Source: Cellulomonas iranensis NBRC 101100 = JCM 18110 (GTDB taxonomy: Bacteria; Actinomycetota; Actinomycetes; Actinomycetales; Cellulomonadaceae). Taken from it: 41,548 bases of DNA. A program made the translations under genes and the position numbers. The DNA lies in contig NZ_BCRB01000030.1 of the NCBI RefSeq assembly GCF_001552375.1, positions 1-41,548 of the forward strand, in the 5' to 3' direction. Shown here piece by piece: positions 8,391-16,074 of the stretch. Position 1 is the first letter of the stretch; each line of letters opens with the position of its first letter. The notes beneath the pieces are model-generated. The model was not told the origin of the DNA. It did not search any database and saw nothing but the letters and a program-made list of their open reading frames with translations.

Positions 8391-9514
8391 TCACGTCGCT
8401 CACGCCGTACCTCACGCTGCTGCTGCTCGTGACGGTCACCGCCCTGACCGGGCTCGCCGTGACCCGCGGGATCGCGGCGGCGCGGCCGGCCGGGCCCGAC
8501 CGGCCACGCGCCGGCCTGCGTGCCGTGCCGGACCCGTTCGTGCTGGTCGCGTGCGCCGCGCTCGCGCTGTTCTCGGGCCTGCGGTGGTACGTGGGCAGCG
8601 ACTTCGACCTGTACGCGCGCACCTACCTCACCGAGGTCGACCCGCACGACCTCGCGGCGACGCTCGAGGTGTCCCGGTTCGAGCCGGGCTTCGCGCTGCT
8701 GTCGTACGGCCTGCGGCAGGTCAGCGACGACCCCCGCCTGCTGTTCCTCGTCTGCGCGGTCCTGGTGACGGGCCTGACGTACGGCGCCTACCGGCGGCTC
8801 AGCCCGGTCCCGCACGCGTCGCTCGTGCTGTGGGTCGCGATGGGCTACTACCTCGGGTCGATGAACCTCGTGCGGCAGAGCCTCGCGGCCGCCGTGCTGC
8901 TCTACGCGTTCTCGCTGTGGCGGACCCACCGGGTGGTCGCCGTGGTCGTCGGCGCGGTGGGCATCTCGATCCACAGCTCGAGCCCGCTGTTCGTCGTCGC
9001 TGTCGTCGCGGCGTCGCTGCTGCCGTTCGCGTGGCGGACGATGTACGTCGCGCTGGCGGCGTGCCTCGTGGCGGCGTCGGTCATCGTCGCGCTGCCGGTC
9101 GTGGCGCAGGCCGCCGCGCTGCTCAACGAGGAGTTCGCGCGTTACCTCAACCAGCGCGGCGGCGGGCTCGGGGTGCTGCTCGCGGCCGGCTACCGCGTCG
9201 TCCTGCTGGTCGCGACCCACCGGCTGCTGCGCGGGCGCGAGCTGGACCGTCCCCTGACGACGGCGCTGTGGATGACGACGTTCGGGACGTGCGCGTGGCT
9301 GGTGAGCGCGTCGGCCATGTGGACGCTGCGGCTCGACGACTACTTCGGGCTGTTCACGCCCGTGCTGATCCCGCTCGCGGCGCGTGCGGTGCCGGCGGGC
9401 GGCGCGCGCACGACGTACCTCGTGGTGACGTCCGCCGCGACGCTCGTCTACTTCACGTTCTACGTCCTCAACTTCTCGGGCCTGGTGCCCTACGCGTGGA
9501 CGCCGTTCTCCTAG
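8387..9514 (+). CDS. EpsG-family polysaccharide polymerase (Wzy-like)
   Basis: This 375-residue multispanning membrane protein has about 9-11 hydrophobic segments. The family-defining part lies after the first segments: LFSGLRWYVGSDFDLYARTY resembles the RxxVGxDxxxY motif of EpsG/Wzy proteins. MGYYLGSMNLVRQSLAAAV and SIHSSSPLF (a conserved Ser/His stretch) follow. It would polymerise flipped repeat units at the outer face of the membrane. It lies in the same operon as the flippase, and its GTG overlaps the previous stop (GTGA). After its stop there is a 13-nt gap, the first non-overlapping junction in the operon. Confidence 0.82.
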   Translation: MITSLTPYLTLLLLVTVTALTGLAVTRGIAAARPAGPDRPRAGLRAVPDPFVLVACAALALFSGLRWYVGSDFDLYARTYLTEVDPHDLAATLEVSRFEPGFALLSYGLRQVSDDPRLLFLVCAVLVTGLTYGAYRRLSPVPHASLVLWVAMGYYLGSMNLVRQSLAAAVLLYAFSLWRTHRVVAVVVGAVGISIHSSSPLFVVAVVAASLLPFAWRTMYVALAACLVAASVIVALPVVAQAAALLNEEFARYLNQRGGGLGVLLAAGYRVVLLVATHRLLRGRELDRPLTTALWMTTFGTCAWLVSASAMWTLRLDDYFGLFTPVLIPLAARAVPAGGARTTYLVVTSAATLVYFTFYVLNFSGLVPYAWTPFS

Positions 9515-9527
9515 CCCTGGGGGTCTC

Positions 9528-10613
9528 GTGCACATCGTGGTCGTCGCCAGCGACCTGGCGAACAACTCGCTCGGGCGCGTCTACTGCCTGTGGCTGCTCG
9601 CGCGGGATCTGGGCTGGCGCTGCGACGTGGTCGCGACGCGCGGCGAGCACGTGTGGGGGCCGCTGGACGGCACGCCGTTCGCGGCGGACTGCCACCTCGC
9701 GACCGACGCCGCGGCCGCTGCGGACCTCGCCGCGGGTGCCGACCTGGTGGTCGCCGCCAAGCCCTTCCCGACGTCGCTCGGCGTCGCGGTGCAGGTCGCC
9801 CGACGTCTGGACCGCCCGGTGCTGCTCGACGTCGACGACCCCGACCTGGAGCTCGCGCTCACGAGCGGCTACTCCGTGACGAGCACCGCGAAGCGCGTCG
9901 CCCGGGAGCTCCTCAAGGCGCGGTACATGGCGGGCATGCGCCGCATGCGCGTCCTGGCCAGGACCGTGCCGGCGATCGCGAGCAACCCGCACCTGGCGGC
10001 GACGTACGGGGCGGACGTGATCCCGCACGTCCGCCCCGTCCCGCCCGCCGACGACTGGGTCGCGCCGCGACCCGACGGCGAGGTCCGCGTCGCGTTCGTC
10101 GGGACCGTGCGCGCGCACAAGGGCGTCGCGCAGCTGCGCCGGGCGGTCGCCGGGCTCGCGGGCGAGGGCTTCCGGCTGACGCTCACCGCCCCCGCCCCGC
10201 GGCGTCCCGCGCCGTGGGAGCGCTGGGTCGGGGTCACGTCGCTCGACGAGGGCCGCCGCCTCGTGGCGGACTCGGACGTGGTGGTGATCCCCAGCGTCCG
10301 CACCGTGTACTCGGAGGGACAGCTGCCGGCCAAGCTCGTCGACGCCATGCTCGCGGGGCGGGCCGTGGTCGCGTCCGACGTGCCGCCCGTGCGGTGGGCG
10401 CTCGGCGGCACGGGCGTGCTGGTGCCGCCCGGTGACCTCGCGGCGCTCACGACCGGTCTGCGCGCGTTGCGCGACCCGCAGCTGCGCGTCGACCTCGGGC
10501 TGGCCGCGCGCGAGCGCGCCCGCCAGGAGTTCACCACGGCCGGCGTGGCCGACAGGTTCGCCGACGTGTGCACGCGCGCCACGCAGGCGTCGCCCGCTCG
10601 CACGGCGCGCTGA
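9528..10613 (+). CDS. GT4-like glycosyltransferase (GT-B fold), last gene of the exopolysaccharide operon
   Basis: This 361-residue protein has a GT-B layout. The N-terminal Rossmann half starts HIVVVASDLANNSLGRVY. The C-terminal half contains VRVAFVGTVRAHKGVAQL, VVVIPSVRTVYSEGQ and the donor-binding stretch PAKLVDAMLAGRAVVASD. The usual E-x7-E motif is partly replaced (EGQLPAKLVDAM). The GTG start has a GGGGG ribosome site a few nucleotides upstream and no overlap with the polymerase gene. It may add a terminal or branching sugar. A hairpin follows in the convergent gap. Confidence 0.85.
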   Translation: MHIVVVASDLANNSLGRVYCLWLLARDLGWRCDVVATRGEHVWGPLDGTPFAADCHLATDAAAAADLAAGADLVVAAKPFPTSLGVAVQVARRLDRPVLLDVDDPDLELALTSGYSVTSTAKRVARELLKARYMAGMRRMRVLARTVPAIASNPHLAATYGADVIPHVRPVPPADDWVAPRPDGEVRVAFVGTVRAHKGVAQLRRAVAGLAGEGFRLTLTAPAPRRPAPWERWVGVTSLDEGRRLVADSDVVVIPSVRTVYSEGQLPAKLVDAMLAGRAVVASDVPPVRWALGGTGVLVPPGDLAALTTGLRALRDPQLRVDLGLAARERARQEFTTAGVADRFADVCTRATQASPARTAR

Positions 10614-10695
10614 CCGCTCCACCGCCCCGTCGCCCGCCGTCCTGTCTACCGGTCCCGCTCGTCCAGCACCGGGGCCCGCGGTCCGCCCGCCCACG

Positions 10696-10719
10696 CGCGC
10701 CGCCCCGGCGGGCGGCGCG
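10696..10719. terminator. Bidirectional terminator hairpin between convergent operons
   Basis: A perfect 10-bp G+C stem (10696-10705 with 10710-10719) with a 4-nt loop lies between the stop of the plus-strand GT4 gene (10613) and the stop of the minus-strand BY-kinase gene (10725). It is 6 nt from the kinase stop. Neither side has a clear T-run, which is usual for high-G+C actinobacterial terminators. Confidence 0.6.
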
Positions 10720-10724
10720 GCGCG

Positions 10725-12332
10725 TCACCGCCTGCGCGCGTGGTGGGGTCGGACCTCACGCTGCTCGGCCTCGGCCCCGGCGTCCACGGTCAGCACCGGC
10801 TCCCAGGGCACCGCGACTCCCCCGGCCGGGTCCGGCGTCGTCGCCGGACCCGGCGCCCCGGACGACGGCGCAGGCGCCTCCCCCTGCGCACCACCTGCAC
10901 CGTCGGTCGCCTGACGCCCGGGCCACCTGCTGCCCACGCCCCCGGAGCGCCGCCCTGCGCGCCCGCGGTCCGTGACGGGCTCGGGCGCCCCGTAGCGGTA
11001 GTACCGGTACGACGACTCGCCCTGCCGGCGGGGCTCGCGGTTGACGACGACACCCAGCACGTGGGCGTCGACCTTCGACAGCGCACCCATCGACTCCGCG
11101 AGCTGCCCGCGGGTCACCACCCCGGCGCCGACGAGCACGATCGCGCCGCCAGCGGACCGGCTCAGCACCGCCGCGTCCGTGACGGGGAGCAGCGGTGGGG
11201 CGTCGAGCAGCACGACGTCGTACTGCGAGACCAGGCGCGCCAGCAGCGCGGTCATCGCCTTCGACCCGAGCAGCTCGCTCGGGTTCGGGGGGATCTGACC
11301 CGCCGGGAGCACGTCGAGGAACCCGTTGCCGAACGGCTGGACGACGTCCTCCAGCGTGGCGCGGCCGATGAGGACGGTCGTCAGCCCGACCTCTCCCTCG
11401 ATTCCCAGGTAACGCGCGACCGACGGTCGGCGCAGGTCCGCGTCGACGAGCGCGACGCGCGTTCCCGCGTCCGCGAGCGCGATCGCGAGATTGATGGTGG
11501 TCGTGGATTTCCCCTCGCCGGGCAGCGAGGACGTCACGACGATCGAGCTGGGCCGGTCGGCGACGTCCAGGAACTGCACGTTGGTCCGCAGGCGGCGAAA
11601 TGCCTCGGCGCGCGGGCTGTGCGGGTCGGACTGCACGATGAGCGGTCTCGAGGCGGCGTCCTCGTCGTAGACGATCACCCCGATGACCGCGCTGTCGGTG
11701 ACCTGGGCAACGCCGGCCTCGTCCCGGATGCGCGTGTCGAGGACCTCGCGCACGAGCGCCCCCGCGACCCCCACGACCAGACCGCCCACGAGCCCCAGCA
11801 GCAGGACCAGCCGGGTGTTCGGCGCCGACGGTGCCGACGGCGCGGCGGCGTCCCGGACGATCGTCAGCTTGACCGTGGACGCCCCGCCCCCGTCGGGCCG
11901 CTCGATGTCCACGACGACCGTGCGGAACTGCTCGGAGATCGCGTTGGCCAGCGCGGCCGCCACGGCCGGCGACTCGTCGCTCACGCGGATGTTGATGAGC
12001 GACGAGTTCAGCGGGGAGTCGACCTCGACCCGCTGCGCGAGGTCGTCGGCGCGCATGTCCAGCGCGAGGTCGTCGATCACGGGCCCGAGGACGGTGGGGG
12101 TCGTGACGAGCTTGGTGTAGGACGCGACCTGCTGACGCGTGAAGCTCGACCCCTGCAGCAGGTCGGCCGTCGTGCTCGCGGCCGGCACCGACACGTACAG
12201 CTGCGTCGCGGCGGTGTACACCGGCGTGGTGAGCACGTTGACGCCGAGGGCGGCGAGCAGGCCCACCGCGACGGCCAGCGCGACCACCACCCACCGCTTG
12301 CGGAGGACGGACACGTAGTCACGCAGGTCCAT
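10725..12332 (-). CDS. Chain-length determinant / bacterial tyrosine kinase fusion (Wzz-BY-kinase)
   Basis: This 535-residue membrane protein combines a Wzz-like module with a cytoplasmic BY-kinase, and probably controls exopolysaccharide chain length and export by cyclic tyrosine autophosphorylation. Residues 2-34 (DLRDYVSVLRKRW plus a membrane helix) open the Wzz module, and a second helix lies at about 175-193. The kinase has Walker A SSLPGEGKSTT (268-278), Walker A' VALVDADLRRP (293-303) and Walker B VVLLDAPPLLPVTDA (373-387). A tyrosine cluster, SSYRYYRYG (440-448), follows and is the likely phosphorylation site. An unusual Gly/Ala/Pro-rich tail of about 85 residues comes after it. The ATG is preceded by AGGGAG. 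It is convergent with the operon it likely serves, and a low-molecular-weight phosphatase lies 2.8 kb from its start. Confidence 0.9.
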   Translation of the reverse strand: MDLRDYVSVLRKRWVVVALAVAVGLLAALGVNVLTTPVYTAATQLYVSVPAASTTADLLQGSSFTRQQVASYTKLVTTPTVLGPVIDDLALDMRADDLAQRVEVDSPLNSSLINIRVSDESPAVAAALANAISEQFRTVVVDIERPDGGGASTVKLTIVRDAAAPSAPSAPNTRLVLLLGLVGGLVVGVAGALVREVLDTRIRDEAGVAQVTDSAVIGVIVYDEDAASRPLIVQSDPHSPRAEAFRRLRTNVQFLDVADRPSSIVVTSSLPGEGKSTTTINLAIALADAGTRVALVDADLRRPSVARYLGIEGEVGLTTVLIGRATLEDVVQPFGNGFLDVLPAGQIPPNPSELLGSKAMTALLARLVSQYDVVLLDAPPLLPVTDAAVLSRSAGGAIVLVGAGVVTRGQLAESMGALSKVDAHVLGVVVNREPRRQGESSYRYYRYGAPEPVTDRGRAGRRSGGVGSRWPGRQATDGAGGAQGEAPAPSSGAPGPATTPDPAGGVAVPWEPVLTVDAGAEAEQREVRPHHARRR

Positions 12333-12365
12333 GTGCTGCTCCCTGGGGTCGTCGGGCACGCCGGG

Positions 12366-12467
12366 CCGCAGGGACGTTGCCTGCGGACGGTCGCGCGGGC
12401 GGTGGCACGGCGGCCACGGGAGGTGCCTCCCGTGACCGTCGACCACCGCCCGCGCGGTGTCCTGCGG
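12366..12467 (-). promoter_or_regulatory. Structured leader/terminator with competing hairpins upstream of the BY-kinase
   Basis: The region directly after the LSQTG-protein stop is almost wholly self-complementary. A perfect 14-bp stem pairs 12392-12405 with 12443-12456. Inside it a 9-bp stem (12415-12423 with 12426-12434) closes on 2 nt. A second hairpin pairs 12366-12372 with 12380-12386. The arm CCTGCGG on the transcript can also pair with an identical CCGCAGG at 12461-12467, so two alternative folds exist. It may terminate surface-protein transcription, attenuate the kinase, or both. Confidence 0.55.
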
Positions 12468-13028
12468 TCAGCTCTGGTGGGACTGACGGCGCTGCCGCGC
12501 GTACACGGCCGCGCCGGCACCCGCGGCGAGCAGCGCGCCCGCCCCGAGCGCGATCGGCAGCGGGTCCGAGCCGGTCTGGCTCAGCCAGCCCCGGCTCGAC
12601 GACCCGCCCGTGCCCGCCGCAGATCCCGCGCCCCCTGCCGCGGGGCCGGGGACCACGAACGTCTGCGTGGACAGCGCCTCGCCCGAGACGCCGTCGGTGA
12701 TGATCGCCGTGTAGGTGCCCGGCTGGCTCAGCGTCACCGTGAACGAGACGGCGCCGGAGGCGCTGGTCGTCTTGGTGAGCGCCTTGGTGCCGGCGATCGT
12801 GATCGCGGAGTCGGGGATCGACGCCGGGTTGGTGGTGATGGTGATGATCACCGGGGTGTTGGCGGGGCCCTGGACCGTGATGGTGAAGGGCTGGCCGACG
12901 GTCGGGGTCGTGGTCGACGCCGTCCCGGTGTTGCTGTAGTCCGCGGCGCCGTACCCGAAGGCAGCGCTGGGAAGCAGCGCGAGCGCGGCGGCCGTGAGGG
13001 TCACGGCAGCGGTGCGACGGATCTTCAT
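12468..13028 (-). CDS. Secreted surface protein with LSQTG-type C-terminal sorting signal
   Basis: This 186-residue protein has a classic Sec signal peptide (KIRR, then a hydrophobic stretch to about residue 25, ending SAAFGYGA). A Thr/Ser/Val-rich extracellular part of about 100 residues looks like a single beta-sandwich (PTVGQPFTITVQG, VSFTVTLSQPGTYTAIITDG). A Gly/Ala/Ser linker follows. The C-terminus has LSQTG (149-153), a hydrophobic helix (about 157-175) and a basic RQRR tail, the layout of a sortase substrate. The motif departs from LPxTG. No sortase gene is in the window. A ribosome site AGGGGGG precedes the ATG. Its place between DUF4012 and the BY-kinase suggests a cell-envelope role, but the function is unknown. 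Confidence 0.8.
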   Translation of the reverse strand: MKIRRTAAVTLTAAALALLPSAAFGYGAADYSNTGTASTTTPTVGQPFTITVQGPANTPVIITITTNPASIPDSAITIAGTKALTKTTSASGAVSFTVTLSQPGTYTAIITDGVSGEALSTQTFVVPGPAAGGAGSAAGTGGSSSRGWLSQTGSDPLPIALGAGALLAAGAGAAVYARQRRQSHQS

Positions 13029-13060
13029 GGAATTGCCCCCCTGGTGCGACGACATGGGCG

Positions 13061-13090
13061 GGTCCGGGGTCGATTTCCTCACCCCGGACC
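13061..13090 (-). terminator. 10-bp hairpin between the DUF4012 gene and the LSQTG-protein gene
   Basis: A perfect 10-bp stem (13061-13070 with 13081-13090) with a 10-nt loop lies 18 nt past the DUF4012 stop and 33 nt before the LSQTG-protein ATG. There is no U-run. It could end DUF4012 transcription or sit in the 5' leader of the surface-protein mRNA. Confidence 0.5.
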
Positions 13091-13104
13091 GCGGTGTCGA
13101 GACG

Positions 13105-13133
13105 AGGCTAACCGCGATCCGCGCACTTGGAAA
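13105..13133 (-). promoter_or_regulatory. Candidate promoter of the LSQTG-protein gene overlapping the DUF4012 3' end
   Basis: On the minus strand, TTTCCA (13128-13133) and TAGCCT (13105-13110) are separated by exactly 17 nt. The -10 context CGGTTAGCCTCG is identical at 11 of 12 positions to the -10 context upstream of the DUF4012 gene. The predicted start would give a leader of about 70 nt containing the hairpin at 13061-13090. Confidence 0.45.
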
Positions 13134-14994
13134 CAGATGACACATGATCGAAACCCGACGCGGTCGGGGTGCCCCTCAGAAGCACCTCGCCGGACTGTTC
13201 TGGACCACTGACCAAATTGGCCGTCAATGTGAACGACTGACCAGGAGAGAATGTCCAGGTGAGAGCGGCCACGGCGAGTCCGTCGTGCGCCTGCGCGTGC
13301 ACCTCAACTGGTCGACCGTCCACCATGATGTCCTCCAGAAAAGCCCCCTCGGGAAGATAGAGCAGGACGTTCGTCCGGAAGTCGCCGGGAGGCACGACGC
13401 CGTCCAGACCGAGCACGTACGGCGGCAGCGACGCCACGTCGGCGGGGGGCGCGTAGCGGTACGTCGCCGTCAGCGCGATGCGCTGCGCGTCCCCGTCGAC
13501 GCACGCGGTCGACGCGACCTGCGCGTCGACGTCGAGGTAGTAGCCGAGCTTCGCCTGCGTGCCGTCGTTGAGGTACAGGCCCACCACGGGGCTGTCCCCC
13601 GCGCGGCCGCGCAGCTCGCCCGCCAGCACCGTGCCCGCGAGGTGCGCCTGCAGGTCGGCGTCCGCCGACCACACGAGCAGCCGACCCCGCCGCGCCGCCT
13701 CCGCGAGCGCGTCGACGACGCCCGCCGGCTCGCCCTGCCCGCTGCTCACCGCCGAGAACACCGCCGACGCCGCGTCGGCGAAGTACGCGTCCTGCCGTGC
13801 GGGCTCCGGGAAGCGCAGGTAGACGTCGTTGAGGAGGACCCCCACGGCGTCGTCGGCGCCCAGCGTGGAGCCGTCGGCCAGGGTCACGGGCCCGGTCGCG
13901 CGCAGGACCAGCGCGAGGGCGACCGGGTCGACCGACAGCACGCCGTCGACCTGCGTGCCCGTGGCCCGTGCCCACAGCCCGCGCGCGAGCTGCGCGGACC
14001 GCGGGAAGTCCGGCGTGAAGTTGACGTCACGCATGTCGGTCACGAGCAGGGGGCCGAAGAGGTCCTGCTCGGCCAGGCTGAGCTCCGCGTCGGGGTCGTC
14101 CAGGCCCGTGAGCTCGTTGCCGCTGCGCTGCTCGACGACCTCGAGGCGCCCGTCCTCGGCCCGCAGCAGCAGCACCGCCCCGGAGATGCCGCCCGTCGCG
14201 CGCGGCTCGGCGTTGTTCTGCACGAGGACCAGGTACTGCCGGGGGCCGTCGCCGCCGAGCATGGGCGGCAGCAGCGCGGCCGCGCGCGCCGCCGTCCCGG
14301 TGTCCGCGGCCACGCGCGCGAGCTGGTCGCGCAGCGCGCCCACCGGCTCCGCGACGGGCGCGACCACGGCACCCGTGTCGACCTGCTCCAAGCGGTCGAG
14401 CGTGGCCCGCACGGCGACGTCGGCCGCCGCGACCTGCGACGCGACGTCCGCGAGCGGTGCCACGTCGACGCGCCCGTCGACGGGCCGCAGGGCCGCCGGG
14501 TCGACCAGGGCCGTCGCCTCCACCAGCGGCGGCAGCGCGTGCTGCGCGAGCTCGTCCACCGCCTCGGTGACGGCCTGCACGGCCCGGACGTTCGGCCCCG
14601 CCCACGGCACGGCGCCCGCCACCGACCACAGCGGCCCCGTGGTGCGGCGGTGCGCGGCCGCGGCGTGCTCCCGCAGGGCCGGCAGCGTCGCACGCGCGCC
14701 CTCGACGTCGCCGGCGACCACCTGGTCCTGCAGGCGCGCGACCGCGTCGCGCGCCGTCTCGAGGTCGCTGCGCGCGCGGACCGCGTCCCACGCGAGCCAC
14801 GCCACCGCGACGACGACCAGCACGAGGAGCCCCGCGACGGCGAGCAGGACCGCGCGCCGGCGCGTGCCCCGGCGGCGGCGTCGTGCGGGCCGCGCGCCCG
14901 CCGGACGTCGACGCGCCGAGCGCGGGTCCTGCGCCGTGCGCGGCCGCGGGACCGCCTGGCCCGACCACTGCGAACCCCAACCCGGGTGCGTCAC
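13108..14994 (-). CDS. DUF4012 membrane-anchored protein
   Basis: This 628-residue protein has a Pro/Arg-rich cytoplasmic N-terminus (1-47), one membrane helix (about 48-70) and a large extracytoplasmic part. A helical stretch (about 75-240, ARDAVARLQDQ and similar) precedes the DUF4012 core, which begins near YLVLVQNNAEPRATGG (254-269), an unusually conserved motif. Later segments include RDVNFTPDFPRSA and GLYLNDGTQAKLGYYLD, both typical of the family. The GTG start follows AAGGGGG. DUF4012 proteins recur in actinobacterial surface-polysaccharide regions and have no established biochemical function. Context (surface protein, BY-kinase) supports a role in envelope glycan assembly. Confidence 0.85.
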   Translation of the reverse strand: MTHPGWGSQWSGQAVPRPRTAQDPRSARRRPAGARPARRRRRGTRRRAVLLAVAGLLVLVVVAVAWLAWDAVRARSDLETARDAVARLQDQVVAGDVEGARATLPALREHAAAAHRRTTGPLWSVAGAVPWAGPNVRAVQAVTEAVDELAQHALPPLVEATALVDPAALRPVDGRVDVAPLADVASQVAAADVAVRATLDRLEQVDTGAVVAPVAEPVGALRDQLARVAADTGTAARAAALLPPMLGGDGPRQYLVLVQNNAEPRATGGISGAVLLLRAEDGRLEVVEQRSGNELTGLDDPDAELSLAEQDLFGPLLVTDMRDVNFTPDFPRSAQLARGLWARATGTQVDGVLSVDPVALALVLRATGPVTLADGSTLGADDAVGVLLNDVYLRFPEPARQDAYFADAASAVFSAVSSGQGEPAGVVDALAEAARRGRLLVWSADADLQAHLAGTVLAGELRGRAGDSPVVGLYLNDGTQAKLGYYLDVDAQVASTACVDGDAQRIALTATYRYAPPADVASLPPYVLGLDGVVPPGDFRTNVLLYLPEGAFLEDIMVDGRPVEVHAQAHDGLAVAALTWTFSPGQSFTLTANLVSGPEQSGEVLLRGTPTASGFDHVSSVSKCADRG

Positions 14995-15031
14995 ACCCAG
15001 CCCCCTTCGCCCCCTGCGCGCCGGAGGGGTG

Positions 15032-15057
15032 TCGCCGACGCGTCGTCGGCGATGCTA
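15032..15057 (-). promoter_or_regulatory. Candidate -10 TAGCAT and leader hairpin of the DUF4012 gene
   Basis: TAGCAT on the minus strand (15052-15057) fits TAnnnT. Overlapping it by one base is an 8-bp stem (15032-15039 with 15045-15052) that would fall at the 5' end of the transcript. The extended context CGGTTAGCATCG nearly repeats the one upstream of the LSQTG-protein gene. No clear -35 is visible. Confidence 0.4.
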
Positions 15058-15135
15058 ACCGTACGAACCGGGCGCTGTCCGCGTCCGGTGCGACCGACGT
15101 CCGCCCGCACGGGCCGTCCGGCATGATGGGGCCGC

Positions 15136-15705
15136 ATGACGACGCCTCCCGACCCCGCGCTCGTGGTGGCGGTCTGCACGGGCAACATCTGCCGGTCCCC
15201 CGCGGTCGAGCGGCTGCTCGCGGCCCGGCTCGCGGGGACGGACGTCGTGGTCGCGTCGGCGGGGACGCACGCCGTCGTGGGGCACCCCGTCTCCGCGCCG
15301 ATGGTGCCCCTGCTGACGGGCGCGGGCGCCGACGTCGACGGGTTCGCGGCGCGGCAGCTCGACGCCGGTCTCGTCGCCCGCGCGGACCTCGTGCTGGCCC
15401 TGACGCGCGGCCACCGGTCGGCCGTCGTGCAGCTCGCGCCGGCCGCCGTACGCCGCACGTTCACCCTGCTCGAGCTGGCCCGGCTGCTGCCCCACGTGGA
15501 CCCGGCGGCGCTGCGCGACGCGGGCGCGACGCCCGGTGAGCGGCTGCGCGCCCTGCCGGCGCTGGCGGCGGCCGCACGCCCCGCGGCGGGCGCGGGCGTC
15601 GACGACGTCGAGGACCCGATCGGCCGCGGCGACGCCGTGTACCGCGCGTCGTTCGCGTCGCTGGCCCCGGCCGTGGACGCGCTGGCGACGGCGCTGCTGC
15701 GCTGA
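15136..15705 (+). CDS. Low-molecular-weight protein-tyrosine-phosphatase family protein
   Basis: This 189-residue cytosolic protein has the phosphatase P-loop VCTGNICRSPAVE (Cys14, Arg20; CX5R) close to the N-terminus, then SAGTHAVVGHPV as in the LMW-PTP fold. The conserved general-acid region near the C-terminus appears as DVEDPIGRG. The length is slightly above the usual 150-160 residues, with an Ala/Leu-rich insertion before the DP motif. The likely role is dephosphorylating tyrosine residues, for example on the BY-kinase at 10725-12332 (Wzb-type pairing), though the two genes are not in one operon. Its N-terminal CX5R loop argues against an unrelated family. Arsenate reductases share the fold, so a phosphatase role is family-based inference. 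Confidence 0.88.
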   Translation: MTTPPDPALVVAVCTGNICRSPAVERLLAARLAGTDVVVASAGTHAVVGHPVSAPMVPLLTGAGADVDGFAARQLDAGLVARADLVLALTRGHRSAVVQLAPAAVRRTFTLLELARLLPHVDPAALRDAGATPGERLRALPALAAAARPAAGAGVDDVEDPIGRGDAVYRASFASLAPAVDALATALLR

Positions 15706-15743
15706 CGACCGCGCCGCCGGGCCGGGCCCCCGGCATCCCGGAC

Positions 15744-15749
15744 TACGAT
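15744..15749 (+). promoter_or_regulatory. -10 box TACGAT of a probable leaderless transcript
   Basis: TACGAT lies exactly 6 nt before the GTG of the DUF2530 gene, so transcription would start at or next to the start codon. No ribosome binding site is visible. This matches the TAnnnT-N6-start arrangement of actinobacterial leaderless mRNAs. Confidence 0.55.
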
Positions 15750-15755
15750 CGGGGC

Positions 15756-16046
15756 GTGCCCCCCCTCGTCGACACCCTGATGCACCCGCGGCGCACGCCG
15801 CCGCCGCCGATCGACGTCGACCTCGCGCGGGTGATGGGGACGGGGACGGCCCTGTGGGGTGCCGCGCTCGTGGTGATGGGCGTGCTGTGGCTGCTCGACG
15901 TCGCGCCGCTGCGCTGGTTCGCGGTGTGCGCCTCGGGTGTCGTGCTGGGGCTCGTCGGCATCCTGTGGGCGCGTCGCAACGGGCGGCTGTCGCCCGACGG
16001 CACGGGCGCGATGATCGCCCCCGCGCCGCACCGCGACGCCGCCTGA
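15756..16046 (+). CDS. DUF2530 small membrane protein
   Basis: This 96-residue protein has an N-terminal Pro-rich stretch (RRTPPPPIDVD), then two membrane helices (about 32-48 and 54-70: ALWGAALVVMGVLWLL and a second one ending LGLVGILWARR), then RRNGR and a short polar tail. This matches the actinobacterial DUF2530 family, which has no known function. The GTG start at 15756 is supported by the TACGAT box 6 nt upstream. An internal ATG at 15780 is a weaker alternative. It lies 50 nt after the phosphatase gene and is convergent with the CAP-domain gene. Confidence 0.8.
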   Translation: MPPLVDTLMHPRRTPPPPIDVDLARVMGTGTALWGAALVVMGVLWLLDVAPLRWFAVCASGVVLGLVGILWARRNGRLSPDGTGAMIAPAPHRDAA

Positions 16047-16074
16047 GGCCCCACGCGGCGTGCGCCCGGGTGCG

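Noticed and set aside
10740-13211. An 823-codon plus-strand open frame opposite the BY-kinase and LSQTG genes
   Set aside because: It is a shadow of two well-supported minus-strand genes and crosses their intergenic hairpins.
15136-15705. The CX5R protein as an arsenate reductase
   Set aside because: Arsenate reductases share the fold, but no other arsenic genes are nearby and the neighbourhood has a BY-kinase. Phosphatase is the better reading, though not proved.
16047-16074. A terminator between the DUF2530 and CAP genes
   Set aside because: Only a 5-bp pairing with no loop room is visible in 28 nt, too weak to call.
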